Shown piece by piece: positions 26,494 to 35,093 of a stretch of DNA of 64,000 bases (its first letter is position 1; every line of letters begins with the position of its first letter). Under the pieces are notes generated by a model. It saw nothing but the letters and a program-made list of their open reading frames with translations. It was not told where the DNA came from and did no database searches. Location of the stretch: the NCBI RefSeq assembly GCF_002260525.1, contig NZ_MRYI01000001.1, positions 620,001 through 684,000 on the forward strand, in the 5' to 3' direction. A program made the translations under genes and the position numbers. The DNA comes from Hahella sp. CCB-MM4. GTDB lineage: Bacteria; Pseudomonadota; Gammaproteobacteria; Pseudomonadales; Oleiphilaceae.

Positions 26494-28275
26494 TTAAAAG
26501 CCCATGGCTGATGATGTGCTGCGCCTTGGATCAGCCCCTCCGTAGAAGATGCCGTCGTCACCGACCATAATGCTTTGAATCGCTCCCATGGCCGATTTCT
26601 GGGTAACGGTGTGCCCAAGCCCCTCAAGCAATTCAATCGTATCCGGGCTGATACCCTCCTCAATACGGATTTCATCCGGCAGCCACTGATGGTGGATGCG
26701 TGGTGCATTGACGGCTGCCTGCACGTTCAAGTGATGGTCAATAACATTCATAATCACCTGCAACGTTGTGGTGATAATACGGGATCCGCCGGGGCTGCCG
26801 GTCACCAGGAAGTTTTTGCCATCCTTTTTCACAATGGTAGGAGACATGGAGCTCAACATCCGCTTGCCCGGTTCAATTTTGTTCGCTTCTCCCCCGATCA
26901 GACCATAGGCGTTAGGCACGCCGGGCTTGGCACTGAAATCATCCATCTCGTTGTTAAGCAGGAATCCGGCACCATCCACCACAATATGACTGCCGTAGCT
27001 GAAGTTGATGGTGTAGGTATTGGATACCGCATTACCGAACTTATCCACAACTGAGAAGTGAGTGGTTTCGTTGCTCTCATACGGAACAGGATTCCCAGGC
27101 TTAATGGTCTTGCTGGGGGTCATGTGATCAATCTTGATCTGCTTGCGTAGCTCTTCGGCATAGGATTTTGAGGTCAGCCCCGCCAGTGGTACATCGACAA
27201 AATCCGTGTCTCCCAGATATTTGGAGCGATCGGCATAAGCTCTTTTCATTGCTTCTGCCATCAGGTGTATGGTCTTGGCCGAATTATGGCCGTACTCACT
27301 GATGGGATAGCCTTCAAGAATATTCAGAATCTGAACAATATGGGCTCCACCTGAGCTAGGTGGGCTCATGGAATAGATATCATAGCCGCGATAGGTTCCA
27401 TGAACCGGCTTTCTGACCACCGGTTGATAGCTCTTGAGATCTTCCATCGTGATAAGACCACCACCGCGTTGCATCTCCGCGACCAAGAGCTCAGCGGTTT
27501 TACCCTCGTAGAATCCTTTGACCCCCTGTTTGGCAATTCGGGTCAGAGTCGCGGCCAAGTCCTTCTGAACAAAGACGTCCCCCGGCTCATAGAAAGAACC
27601 ATCCGCCTTAAAGAATACTTTGCGGCTGGAATCAAACTTTCTTAAGCGCTCTTCCCGGTCCTTGATACCATTACTGAACCTGGGTGTGACGACAAAACCT
27701 TCAGAGGCAAGACGAATAGCAGGCGCCAGAGCTTCTTCCAGAGAAATGGTGCCATATTTTTCCAGCGCCAGCGCCAGACCGGCTACAGTTCCCGGAACCC
27801 CGGAAGACAAATGGGAGAAACGGCTCAGTTCAGGATCGGCTTCGCCTTCGGCATTCAAATACATATCCCGGGTTGCAGCTGCAGGCGCTTTCTCCCGATA
27901 ATCGATCGCCGTCACATCCTTACTTTTTTCTGACGAAATCAGCATGAAGCCGCCGCCGCCAATATTCCCCGAACGTGGCTGGGTTACCGCCAGCGCGAAA
28001 GCAGCAGTGACTGCCGCATCCACCGCATTACCGCCGTTTTTCAGGACATTCAATGCCTCTTCAGTCGCCAGAAAATGACTGGTCACCACCATGCCCTGCC
28101 GAGCCTCTGCGGGAACGCTGCGATCACCTTCCAGGATAGCCGCGCTTTGCACCGAAGTGGATACAACCGCCGTGGACGCAAAGACAGTCAACATAAACGT
28201 CAGCCATCTGCTCTTGCTTCCTGTCACAGATCGTTCTGTTACGGATCGTTTGGGTATTTTTTTTATAAATTCCAT
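26494..28275 (-). CDS. ggt: Gamma-glutamyltransferase
   Basis: Periplasmic enzyme of 593 residues that cleaves or transfers the gamma-glutamyl group of glutathione. ATG 28275 has GGAGG 6 bases upstream, so longer starts are rejected. A basic N-terminus and a hydrophobic stretch (about 25-45) form the signal peptide. The proenzyme is expected to cut itself before the catalytic threonine in ETTHFSVVD. Other family marks are QPRSGNIGGGGFML, the substrate-binding DYREKAP, PPSSGG and LSSMSPTIV near the end of the small subunit, where the two serines bind the gamma-glutamyl group. All residues look intact. Allows use of glutathione as a source of cysteine and nitrogen. Confidence 0.93.
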   Translation of the reverse strand: MEFIKKIPKRSVTERSVTGSKSRWLTFMLTVFASTAVVSTSVQSAAILEGDRSVPAEARQGMVVTSHFLATEEALNVLKNGGNAVDAAVTAAFALAVTQPRSGNIGGGGFMLISSEKSKDVTAIDYREKAPAAATRDMYLNAEGEADPELSRFSHLSSGVPGTVAGLALALEKYGTISLEEALAPAIRLASEGFVVTPRFSNGIKDREERLRKFDSSRKVFFKADGSFYEPGDVFVQKDLAATLTRIAKQGVKGFYEGKTAELLVAEMQRGGGLITMEDLKSYQPVVRKPVHGTYRGYDIYSMSPPSSGGAHIVQILNILEGYPISEYGHNSAKTIHLMAEAMKRAYADRSKYLGDTDFVDVPLAGLTSKSYAEELRKQIKIDHMTPSKTIKPGNPVPYESNETTHFSVVDKFGNAVSNTYTINFSYGSHIVVDGAGFLLNNEMDDFSAKPGVPNAYGLIGGEANKIEPGKRMLSSMSPTIVKKDGKNFLVTGSPGGSRIITTTLQVIMNVIDHHLNVQAAVNAPRIHHQWLPDEIRIEEGISPDTIELLEGLGHTVTQKSAMGAIQSIMVGDDGIFYGGADPRRSTSSAMGF

Positions 28276-28425
28276 GAGTTGCCTCCTGTTTGTGGCCACA
28301 ATGGCCTGATCTGCCGGCGAAGAGCTTATTACCACCGCTCCACCAACGGGAATCCATGAAGATTTGGTAATACTATACTAACCTGAGCTATGACCGGCAT
28401 GTCCGCAGTTTCCGAAGCGCCAGGG

Positions 28426-29409
28426 TTACTCGATTGAATCCCGATACTGACTTGGTGTCATCCCCGTCCAACCAACAAAGGCCCGGCGGAAATTCGACGC
28501 ATCGCTAAAGCCCAGTACATGGGCAATTTCATCAATAGTCAATTCCCCGGCTTCCAAATGTTGCCTGGCCAGCTGCTGCTTTACCTCTGCCACCAGATCT
28601 TTATAGCTGCGGCCGTTATCAGACAATTTCCGATGCAAAGTGCTGACACTGACGTGAAGCCGCTCCGCCAGTTCTGAAAGTGTGGGAATATCAGGGCAAC
28701 TGACAAAGAGTATCTGGCGAATTCTATCCGGGAGGTTATCCTGTGCCAGCATCTGCTGCATACTTTCACAGCGCTTGGCAAACAACTGAGCCATCGCGGG
28801 ATCGGCTGACGGCAGTGGATAGCGGGCAACTTCGGAGGAAATCAACATACCGGAAAACGGCTGACGAAACTTTACCGGCACCCTGAATATCTGCGAATAC
28901 TGTGCTTCATGCGGCGGGGGAGGATAGCTGAACCAGACTTCAATACCGGTCAAATGTCCACTCAACAGAAATTCTGTGGAGCAGTAGATGCTGGTGACAA
29001 GAAATTCCGTGGTCAGCCAGGGTTGGGAATCGATGCTGTAGCTGGGGTCAATTTGAATCTCAATCCACCCGTCCCTGTCCCGGATATCAAACCGGACCCG
29101 TGGGGCCTGCACCTTGTAATACTTTAACAGGACTCCCAACGCATCCGCATAGGTCGCACTGGCCATGGCGGCATACCCGAGCGGACCGTGCGTATTGATA
29201 TTAAGACGTCGCCCTACCTCCAGCCCCAAAGTCTGCCCGGGACACAATGAAACGGCAGTTTCGGTAACGGCCCGGATTCTGTCCGGATCCAGCAAGGTGT
29301 CACTGGTCAGTTCAGACTCTTCAACATGACACCTGAGCAGAAACTCCCGGCGATTTACACCGAGTTCTTCCAGAACGTCAATGAGCGCATTTATGTAATG
29401 TCCACGCAT
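28426..29409 (-). CDS. AraC-family regulator with arabinose-binding-like N-domain
   Basis: Transcription factor of 327 residues in the OruR/ArgR-like branch of AraC proteins. The first 190 residues fit the Arabinose_bd (PF12625) domain (LGVNRREFLLR at the start, GPLGYAAMASATYADAL in the middle). The C-terminal 100 residues hold two helix-turn-helix motifs, LAERLHVSVSTLHRKL and IDEIAHVLGFSDASNFRRAF, ending GMTPSQYR. Such regulators usually control a neighbouring lipid or amino-acid pathway. The divergent hydrolase at 29735 and the SDR at 30807 are the likely targets, and the gap between holds four 14-bp direct repeats. Confidence 0.9.
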   Translation of the reverse strand: MRGHYINALIDVLEELGVNRREFLLRCHVEESELTSDTLLDPDRIRAVTETAVSLCPGQTLGLEVGRRLNINTHGPLGYAAMASATYADALGVLLKYYKVQAPRVRFDIRDRDGWIEIQIDPSYSIDSQPWLTTEFLVTSIYCSTEFLLSGHLTGIEVWFSYPPPPHEAQYSQIFRVPVKFRQPFSGMLISSEVARYPLPSADPAMAQLFAKRCESMQQMLAQDNLPDRIRQILFVSCPDIPTLSELAERLHVSVSTLHRKLSDNGRSYKDLVAEVKQQLARQHLEAGELTIDEIAHVLGFSDASNFRRAFVGWTGMTPSQYRDSIE

Positions 29410-29543
29410 CCCGTCAGCCGTTATTATTGTTGTCGAACTGTCAGACGGATCCCGGAAACTTTGCCTCAGCTAAAAATAACTGGTCGTTGTATTATCCTGC
29501 GGCTATGTTTATGGGTATCCATTTGTGGTTTATGAAAGCCTCT

Positions 29544-29599
29544 AGTTACTTTAAAGCGGTTACGTTAAACCAGCTACTTGAAAACAGTTACTTTAAACC
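29544..29599. repeat. Four 14-bp tandem repeats between araC-type and hydrolase genes
   Basis: Exact 14-base spacing with starts at 29544, 29558, 29572 and 29586; consensus AGTTACTTTAAAVC. Copies 1 and 4 differ in one base. The array sits in the divergent control region and could be a regulator-binding array. The rest of the 325-base gap shows nothing else convincing. Confidence 0.85.
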
Positions 29600-29734
29600 A
29601 CCTCAGGCTGCAGCATTTTCAAACATGACAGACAATGACTTGTTGATTAATAATCTGCAACCTGTTGTTCACCACTGGATCATACTAAATTGGGTAAAGT
29701 GAACCATGTCAACTTTACCGGTACCGGAAGAAGG

Positions 29735-30634
29735 ATGTCCATGCTTATGTCAGCCCAGCAAAAAATTAACAACGATCAGAGTTTCGCACACGCGAAGGGC
29801 TCATCAGCAAACCAAACCCCTGAGTCTATAACGATCAGACCCAGACACCTGCATTTTGACGTGAAGGAAGATCTCGCCACTCTATGGCACAGCGGAGACG
29901 CCTTCAAAACCGCTTTCTTTAACGCACTGTCACTACAGTTTCCCCGCGGAGAACGCCATTTTATTGATTCTGTCCGTAATTATCGCGACCGGGTAAAAGA
30001 CCCCGCACTACAGGAAAATATCCGCGGTTTTATCGGCCAGGAGGGGCTGCACAGCAAAGAGCATGAAGCCTATAACGAAGCCCTTGCTCAACGGGGCTAT
30101 GACTTAGATGCCATAGATAAACGTTTCAGTGCGCATATGGACTACGTTTACAGCAAGCGAAATCATCTTCGTCTGGCCGGCACCTGTGCGGCGGAGCACT
30201 ACACTGCGGTACTGGCACATGGCTTACTGAATAACCCGGACTGGCTCCACGGCGCCAGCCCCCGGATGCAGGCACTCTGGCGCTGGCATGCGATCGAAGA
30301 AATTGAACACAAATCCGTTGCCTTTGACGTTTACCAGAGTGAGATCGGCATCCACAAAGTGCGCTTCATTGTCTTCTTTGTGGTTACCTATAATTTCTTC
30401 AAATACACCTTCCTCAATACCTGCAGCATGCTCAAAACGGAGGGCAAACTCTGGAGCCTGAAAACCTGGCTGAAGGGGTTGAACTATCTGTGGGGTAAAC
30501 CCGGTGTTATCAGAAAATGCCTGCCTCAGCTTTTGAAATACCTGCGTAGGGATTTCCATCCGTGGCAGTTGGATGAGCGGCAGGATTTAAAAAAATGGAG
30601 CCAACATCTGGAAGAAACCGGGTACGGAACCTGA
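29735..30634 (+). CDS. Metal-dependent hydrolase family protein (PF10118-like, ferritin-like helices)
   Basis: Helical protein of about 300 residues. The ATGs at 29735 and 29741 are both possible; AAGG precedes the second by 6 bases and TTG 29690 is unlikely. The family (COG3687, annotated as predicted metal-dependent hydrolase) is recognised from FPRGERHFIDSVR, GQEGLHSKEHEAYN, AAEHYTAVLAH and WHAIEEIEHKSVAFDVY. The Glu/ExxH pairs in these four helices look like a di-iron carboxylate site as in ferritin-like oxidases, which fits better than hydrolysis. One or two hydrophobic helices near 215-235 suggest membrane contact. Divergent from the AraC-type gene and followed by an SDR, a pairing that suggests a lipid-modification route. 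Confidence 0.82.
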   Translation: MSMLMSAQQKINNDQSFAHAKGSSANQTPESITIRPRHLHFDVKEDLATLWHSGDAFKTAFFNALSLQFPRGERHFIDSVRNYRDRVKDPALQENIRGFIGQEGLHSKEHEAYNEALAQRGYDLDAIDKRFSAHMDYVYSKRNHLRLAGTCAAEHYTAVLAHGLLNNPDWLHGASPRMQALWRWHAIEEIEHKSVAFDVYQSEIGIHKVRFIVFFVVTYNFFKYTFLNTCSMLKTEGKLWSLKTWLKGLNYLWGKPGVIRKCLPQLLKYLRRDFHPWQLDERQDLKKWSQHLEETGYGT

Positions 30635-30806
30635 TGCGGGTTCCCCACCCGTCACACTCAGATACACCGACGACCATTTCGACATAGTTTGTGTCAATTT
30701 AGCCAATTCTATTTCTGACTTTCCCCTGCCAAGCTAACTCACCATCAAAGACCCGTAACACGGCCGGGAATGGGAGCGCCGCTGCTCCTTAAAGTTGAGG
30801 ACTAAT

Positions 30807-31568
30807 ATGGCTTATTCACTGCAGGACAAAATCATACTGATCACAGGCGCAGCCTCAGGGATCGGCAGAGAAACCGCACTACTGATGGGACAGCACGGTG
30901 CTGAACTGGTGTTATCGGATATCAATATCGAAGACGGTGAACAGGTCGCGGCACTGATTGAAGAACAGGGAGGAAGAGCTCACTTTAAAGCGGCCAATGT
31001 CGCCGATACCCGCGAGGTAAAAGCCCTGCACCAGTTTGTTCTGGACACTTGCGGGGGCCTGGACTGTGCGATTAACAGTGCCGGTATTGAGCATGACAAT
31101 CTTCGTCTGGCAGATTGCGATGACGATCTGTTCGACAGGGTGATTGATATCAACCTGAAAGGAATTTTTCTGTGCATGCGCGAACAAATCAAGATCATGC
31201 AGTCCAAAGGACATGGGCACATTATCAACCTTGCCTCTGTTGCTGGTGTCAAAGGAGCCCCCACACTGGCCCCCTACTCAGCCAGTAAATTCGGCGTGAT
31301 CGGTTTGACCCGAAGCGCTGCCCTGGAATATGCCCGCATGGGAATTCGCATCAATGCTGTCTGCCCAAGCTTCATAAACACTCCCATGGTACAGCGCTCG
31401 CTGAAAGTGATGGACGAGAAAACCGCCAACAGCATTCGTTGCGCCAGCCCCATGCGACGCCTCGGCGAGCCGCTGGAAGTTGCCCGCACACTTGCCTGGC
31501 TGGCATCTGACGAATCCAGTTTTATGAATGGCCATTCTGTAGTGCTCGACGGCGGCCTGACAGTCTGA
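30807..31568 (+). CDS. Short-chain dehydrogenase/reductase
   Basis: NAD(P)-dependent SDR of 253 residues. ATG 30807 has GAGGA just upstream, so TTG 30795 is rejected. The cofactor motif GAASGIGRE is near residue 13, the DI motif that prefers NAD(H) follows strand 2 (LSDIN), NSAG replaces the usual NNAG, and catalytic residues are in NLASVAGV and YSASKFG. The C-terminus ends with SFMNGHSVVLDGGLTV, the tetramer-interface pattern of FabG-like members. It lies 170 bases after the hydrolase on the same strand. The substrate is unknown. Confidence 0.9.
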   Translation: MAYSLQDKIILITGAASGIGRETALLMGQHGAELVLSDINIEDGEQVAALIEEQGGRAHFKAANVADTREVKALHQFVLDTCGGLDCAINSAGIEHDNLRLADCDDDLFDRVIDINLKGIFLCMREQIKIMQSKGHGHIINLASVAGVKGAPTLAPYSASKFGVIGLTRSAALEYARMGIRINAVCPSFINTPMVQRSLKVMDEKTANSIRCASPMRRLGEPLEVARTLAWLASDESSFMNGHSVVLDGGLTV

Positions 31569-31603
31569 TCCTCCCTATACAAAACCATCCCTAAACAGAA
31601 TCA

Positions 31604-31628
31604 TCCCGGCTGAATATCCCGGCCGGGA
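31604..31628. terminator. Hairpin between SDR and binding-protein genes
   Basis: Arms TCCCGGC (31604-31610) and GCCGGGA (31622-31628) with an 11-nt loop, located between two convergent genes. No T-run follows, so it is a moderate terminator candidate. Confidence 0.45.
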
Positions 31629-31666
31629 CACTCCAATGACTGTCGTGACCCACTTTCAGCCTGTTT

Positions 31667-32518
31667 TCACTTGCAGGCGGTTTTGGCCCATTTAGCGAAA
31701 TATTTGTCCATCAACGTTTTGTGGCGCCCGCTACGCTTAATTTCCTGCAACGAATCTTCTAACCGGCGAACAATATCAAATGAGGTCTTTTTACTGGCCA
31801 CCAGCCATAGTTCGCTGGAGAGTTCAGACACGCCGACCACTTTTTTCAGCTGATCCGGATTCAATCCCTGATCGCAGGCACGATGTCTCACCGAGTAGTC
31901 AGAAAACATAATCAAATCCACAAAGCCGCGATAAAGCCTGGCAATGTTGCGTTGGTTCTCAGTAATGCTGTCAATAAAGGAAGAATCACCCTCAACTCCG
32001 AATCCATGGGTGGCTAGATATTCTTCCAGGCTGCTGCCTATCTGACTGCCGATCCGATAGCCGTGTCCCTTTAATTCTTCAGGTGTAACGGCATTGATCT
32101 CATGCCTGGAGGCAAGTGTATAGAAGGAGAGGCTGTAGGGCGCCACCGTCCCAATCCAGTAATATTTGTCTTCCCGCTCAGGGGTACGCGAAAGGGAGAA
32201 AACCAGAATATTGGGCTCCATTTCTGCCAGCATCAGAGCTCGCTTCCAGGGAAGAACTTCAAGCCTGGAAATGGCTATCGACTTGTCAGGCTGAATATTT
32301 CGAATGACTTCCTGAACCGTCTCTACCACAAACCCTGAGAGCTCACCGTCCTCCGTGAGAAACTGTAAAGGCGGAAACTCCTGGGTATAAAGTTTCAGCT
32401 GCTGTGGCTCTCCGGCCGCCATAGTACAAAAAGAGACCAACCAACCCCACACAATCCATATTGTTGTTATTATCCGATGATGATGTTTATTGATAACCTT
32501 CTGCCCCCTTCGCACCAA
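31667..32518 (-). CDS. Periplasmic solute-binding protein, amino-acid (SBP_bac_3) type
   Basis: Exported binding protein of up to 283 residues in the family of amino-acid ABC-transporter receptors, several of which stand alone like this one. The start is unsure: no ATG precedes the signal peptide, and TTG 32518 or GTG 32515 is the best option. A hydrophobic signal (IWIVWGWLVSFCTMAAG) leads to the mature part, which has the family pattern LKLYTQEFPPLQFLTEDGELSGFVVE-type opening (split residues about 43-68) and the later GYRIGSQIGSS and KRSGRHKTLMDKYF. No permease or ATPase gene is nearby. It may bind an amino acid or similar small solute. Confidence 0.75.
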   Translation of the reverse strand: MVRRGQKVINKHHHRIITTIWIVWGWLVSFCTMAAGEPQQLKLYTQEFPPLQFLTEDGELSGFVVETVQEVIRNIQPDKSIAISRLEVLPWKRALMLAEMEPNILVFSLSRTPEREDKYYWIGTVAPYSLSFYTLASRHEINAVTPEELKGHGYRIGSQIGSSLEEYLATHGFGVEGDSSFIDSITENQRNIARLYRGFVDLIMFSDYSVRHRACDQGLNPDQLKKVVGVSELSSELWLVASKKTSFDIVRRLEDSLQEIKRSGRHKTLMDKYFAKWAKTACK

Positions 32519-32919
32519 GGCAATCGTCTATGCCTCGCTGAAATCCTGGAATTCAACTCAAAGTACAAATATTTAATATATTCGAAGTAGGCGCAAGTGT
32601 TCTTTAGTTCACAACGAACCATCAGCAGTTCAAACCAGCCATCAGTTCACCGCGAAGCATCGGTTTTCATCAACCGCCTTCTTTTGGTCACTCCCCGTTC
32701 GACCTTTTGGTAACGCCTATTTCACTAGCCATCCGATAGGATGGTCATCGCCCCACATATATCCGGATGTTTGACATATGTCAGGTCCGCTGCGCTGCAT
32801 CAGACTATGCTCGTAACATTGAAAGGTAATACTGGTTTTAGACGGCACGGAGTGTTAGAAATTGACATTAAAGCAGCGGACTTTTCCGACCTCTTCCAAC
32901 CAACACAAGGAAAACCAAC
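32519..32919. other. 400-base gap with degenerate repeats, no gene seen
   Basis: Three diverged copies starting AGTTCA (32606, 32627, 32644; unit 17-21 bases) form a weak tandem array. A short dyad CCATCC-GATA-GGATGG lies at 32729-32744. No promoter can be named with confidence; both neighbouring genes must start here. Confidence 0.45.
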
Positions 32920-33912
32920 ATGCCCTTTGACGTGGTGACCATTGGCAGCGCAACCGTCGATCACTTTGCTGATACAGATTCAGAACTTATCAAGATCGAC
33001 ACCCGCACCAGCCATGAAGAACTCATCGCCTTCCCTTTGGGCAGCAAACTATTGATCAAGGAGTTGAATACCACTACCGGCGGTGGAGGAACCAACACGG
33101 CAGTCGCCTTTTCACGATTGGGTTTGAATACCGGGTTTCTGGGAAAAATCGGAGCAGACGCTGCCGGAGACTTCGTGCTGGAAAAACTCTCTCGTGAAAG
33201 TGTGGAATTTATCGGACCACGAGGTGGTCAGACCGGCTTTTCCGTGATTCTGAACAGTATTGAAGACGACCGTTCCATCCTCGCCTACAAAGGGGCAAAT
33301 GATCAGCTGTACAAAAATGAGGTGCCAGAACTGGATACCCAATGGCTATATATTTCCAGCATGCTGGAAGACAGCTTTGACACTGTGATAGACATTGTTT
33401 CCCACAAACATTTCAACGTCGCCTTCAACCCCAGTAACTATCAGGCCGCGCTGGGATATGAAAAGCTTAAGCCGTTGATTGATAACGTCACACTGCTGGT
33501 CATGAACCGGGAAGAGGCCTGTAAGCTGCTTGGCCTGGATCCCAATTCCCCGCCTGAGATTCCTGAGTTGATGCAGGCAATGGCCAAACTCCCCTGCCGG
33601 TATTTTGTCATCACAGACGGCTCCCGGGGAGCCTGGGTCTATGACCGCGAGCACTGCTACCACGGCACCCCGACCCAGGATTTGAAAATTTGTGAAACCA
33701 CCGGTGCGGGTGACGCCTTTGCCGCAACGTTCACCGCAGGCATCATCCGGGGGCTGGATATTCGGGCGGCATTAAACCTAGCCATGACCAACTCGGAATC
33801 CGTATTGCAGTATAAAGGTGCAAAAGAGAAACTACTTACCTGGGACGAAATCAGCTCTATTGCTGCCAATAACGAGCGTAGCATTGAAGCCGTTTCACTT
33901 GCTTCCTGCTAA
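32920..33912 (+). CDS. PfkB-family sugar/nucleoside kinase
   Basis: Cytoplasmic ATP-dependent kinase of the ribokinase/PfkB family, 330 residues. The N-terminal substrate motif has GGGGTNTAVAFSRLG, with GKIGADAAGDFV next to it. The C-terminal ATP/anion-hole motif TTGAGDAFAATF contains the catalytic aspartate. The core is intact. The substrate is unknown: ribose, adenosine or a ketose would all fit. ATG 32920 follows AAGGAAAA. It stands 80 bases before an unrelated-looking gene on the same strand and may be co-transcribed with it. Confidence 0.9.
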   Translation: MPFDVVTIGSATVDHFADTDSELIKIDTRTSHEELIAFPLGSKLLIKELNTTTGGGGTNTAVAFSRLGLNTGFLGKIGADAAGDFVLEKLSRESVEFIGPRGGQTGFSVILNSIEDDRSILAYKGANDQLYKNEVPELDTQWLYISSMLEDSFDTVIDIVSHKHFNVAFNPSNYQAALGYEKLKPLIDNVTLLVMNREEACKLLGLDPNSPPEIPELMQAMAKLPCRYFVITDGSRGAWVYDREHCYHGTPTQDLKICETTGAGDAFAATFTAGIIRGLDIRAALNLAMTNSESVLQYKGAKEKLLTWDEISSIAANNERSIEAVSLASC

Positions 33913-33991
33913 TCAGGCACTAACATGTGCAGCAGATTGTCCCTGGACAAGGGGCTATTGAGAATAATCAGATTGATCCGGAGTTCAATCA

Positions 33992-35017
33992 ATGCAGACC
34001 ACAGAAACCATTACCATTGAGATCCACAATGCCATTCCCAGCGGCGGGGTGGAATCCACCGCCAAAATTATTTCCCTGTGGCAACTGGTGGAGGGCTACT
34101 TCACTGCCCGTGACTTTGTGGTTGAAGACCCATATCGGGGGCAGCTGGGCGAATACCGGATCAGCCTGGATGCCAGTGCGTTAATCAACCTGATGCAAGC
34201 GGCGCAAAAGAGTAACGAAAGCTTTGATATCTACCGTCAGATGCATGCTGCGGACAGCAGTATTGCCATCAACAGCGAACTCCAGATTACGGTAGAGGCG
34301 CTCAATGCAAGAACAGAACCCTACTCGGTTTACCATGCTGCCAGCGTATTTATTCAGCAACTACTGCTGGGGATGAACCTGGCATTGCCCGGTTCCTGCC
34401 AATTCCTCAGCACCCGCTTCGCAGGTAAGCAGGCACACCGCTTCGAAGCACAGGATTTCGATTCAAAAGCCTTCTACGATGCGTGGCTCAGCGCTACAGA
34501 ACATGGTTGGCCAAAGCTGCAGGAGCTGGAATTTGAGAAAGTATGGAATTGGTTTGACAAGGCCGGTACCAGCGAACGTAACACGGCAATCACCACCATC
34601 AACAAGGTATTGATCGATCTGCTCAAAATCGCCCAGCAACGCTATCGCTATGGCGCTCGTACCGCAATGCTGGTGGGCAACCAACTGGAAATGCTGGTGG
34701 GCACCAGCGACGATCAGGACATGAAACATCTGCGTGAGCGGGTCAGCCTGATTCTGGGACGTCCGCCGGAGTCTGCGGATTGCTTCAAAGAACTCTATCG
34801 TTTGCGGGAAGCCCTGTTCAAGGGAGAGCATCCGGTCAGAAGACCGGCATTGGTTTATCACAATGCCGATGAAGAGATCATGCTGCAGCTGGCACAGCAT
34901 AATTCAGGCGTGGAAAAAGCACTGGCAGTAGTCCTGTCATTGCTGCAGGATCTGATTCAAAGCGACTCAGACGGGTACCATTTCAGCGAGCAAATGCAGC
35001 GCCGGACTCAGGACTAA
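33992..35017 (+). CDS. Unknown protein, C-terminal half HEPN-like helices
   Basis: I do not recognise this 341-residue protein. It has no signal peptide or membrane helix. The N-terminal half mixes strands and helices with no known motif. The C-terminal half is helical; the run LRERVSLILG ... CFKELYRLREALFKGEH resembles the end of ApeA/HEPN domains, where the motif is R-x4-6-H. Here the spacing is R-x7-H, so catalytic RNase function is doubtful. It lies 80 bases after the PfkB gene. Codon use matches its neighbours, so there is no sign of recent transfer. A HEPN identity is a guess. Confidence 0.6.
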   Translation: MQTTETITIEIHNAIPSGGVESTAKIISLWQLVEGYFTARDFVVEDPYRGQLGEYRISLDASALINLMQAAQKSNESFDIYRQMHAADSSIAINSELQITVEALNARTEPYSVYHAASVFIQQLLLGMNLALPGSCQFLSTRFAGKQAHRFEAQDFDSKAFYDAWLSATEHGWPKLQELEFEKVWNWFDKAGTSERNTAITTINKVLIDLLKIAQQRYRYGARTAMLVGNQLEMLVGTSDDQDMKHLRERVSLILGRPPESADCFKELYRLREALFKGEHPVRRPALVYHNADEEIMLQLAQHNSGVEKALAVVLSLLQDLIQSDSDGYHFSEQMQRRTQD

Positions 35018-35030
35018 AACTCAACAGTCC

Positions 35031-35093
35031 TGCAATGTTGTTCAGATCTGGTTCAATGTTGTTCACATCTGAATCAATGTAGCTCAAATCTGA
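35031..35093. repeat. Three 21-bp tandem repeats including the tonB 3' end
   Basis: Copies at 35031-35051, 35052-35072 and 35073-35093, exactly 21 bases each. Read on the minus strand the first copy (35093-35073) encodes the last residues and stop of the TonB gene; the other two repeat that end, stop codon included, beyond the gene. Confidence 0.9.
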
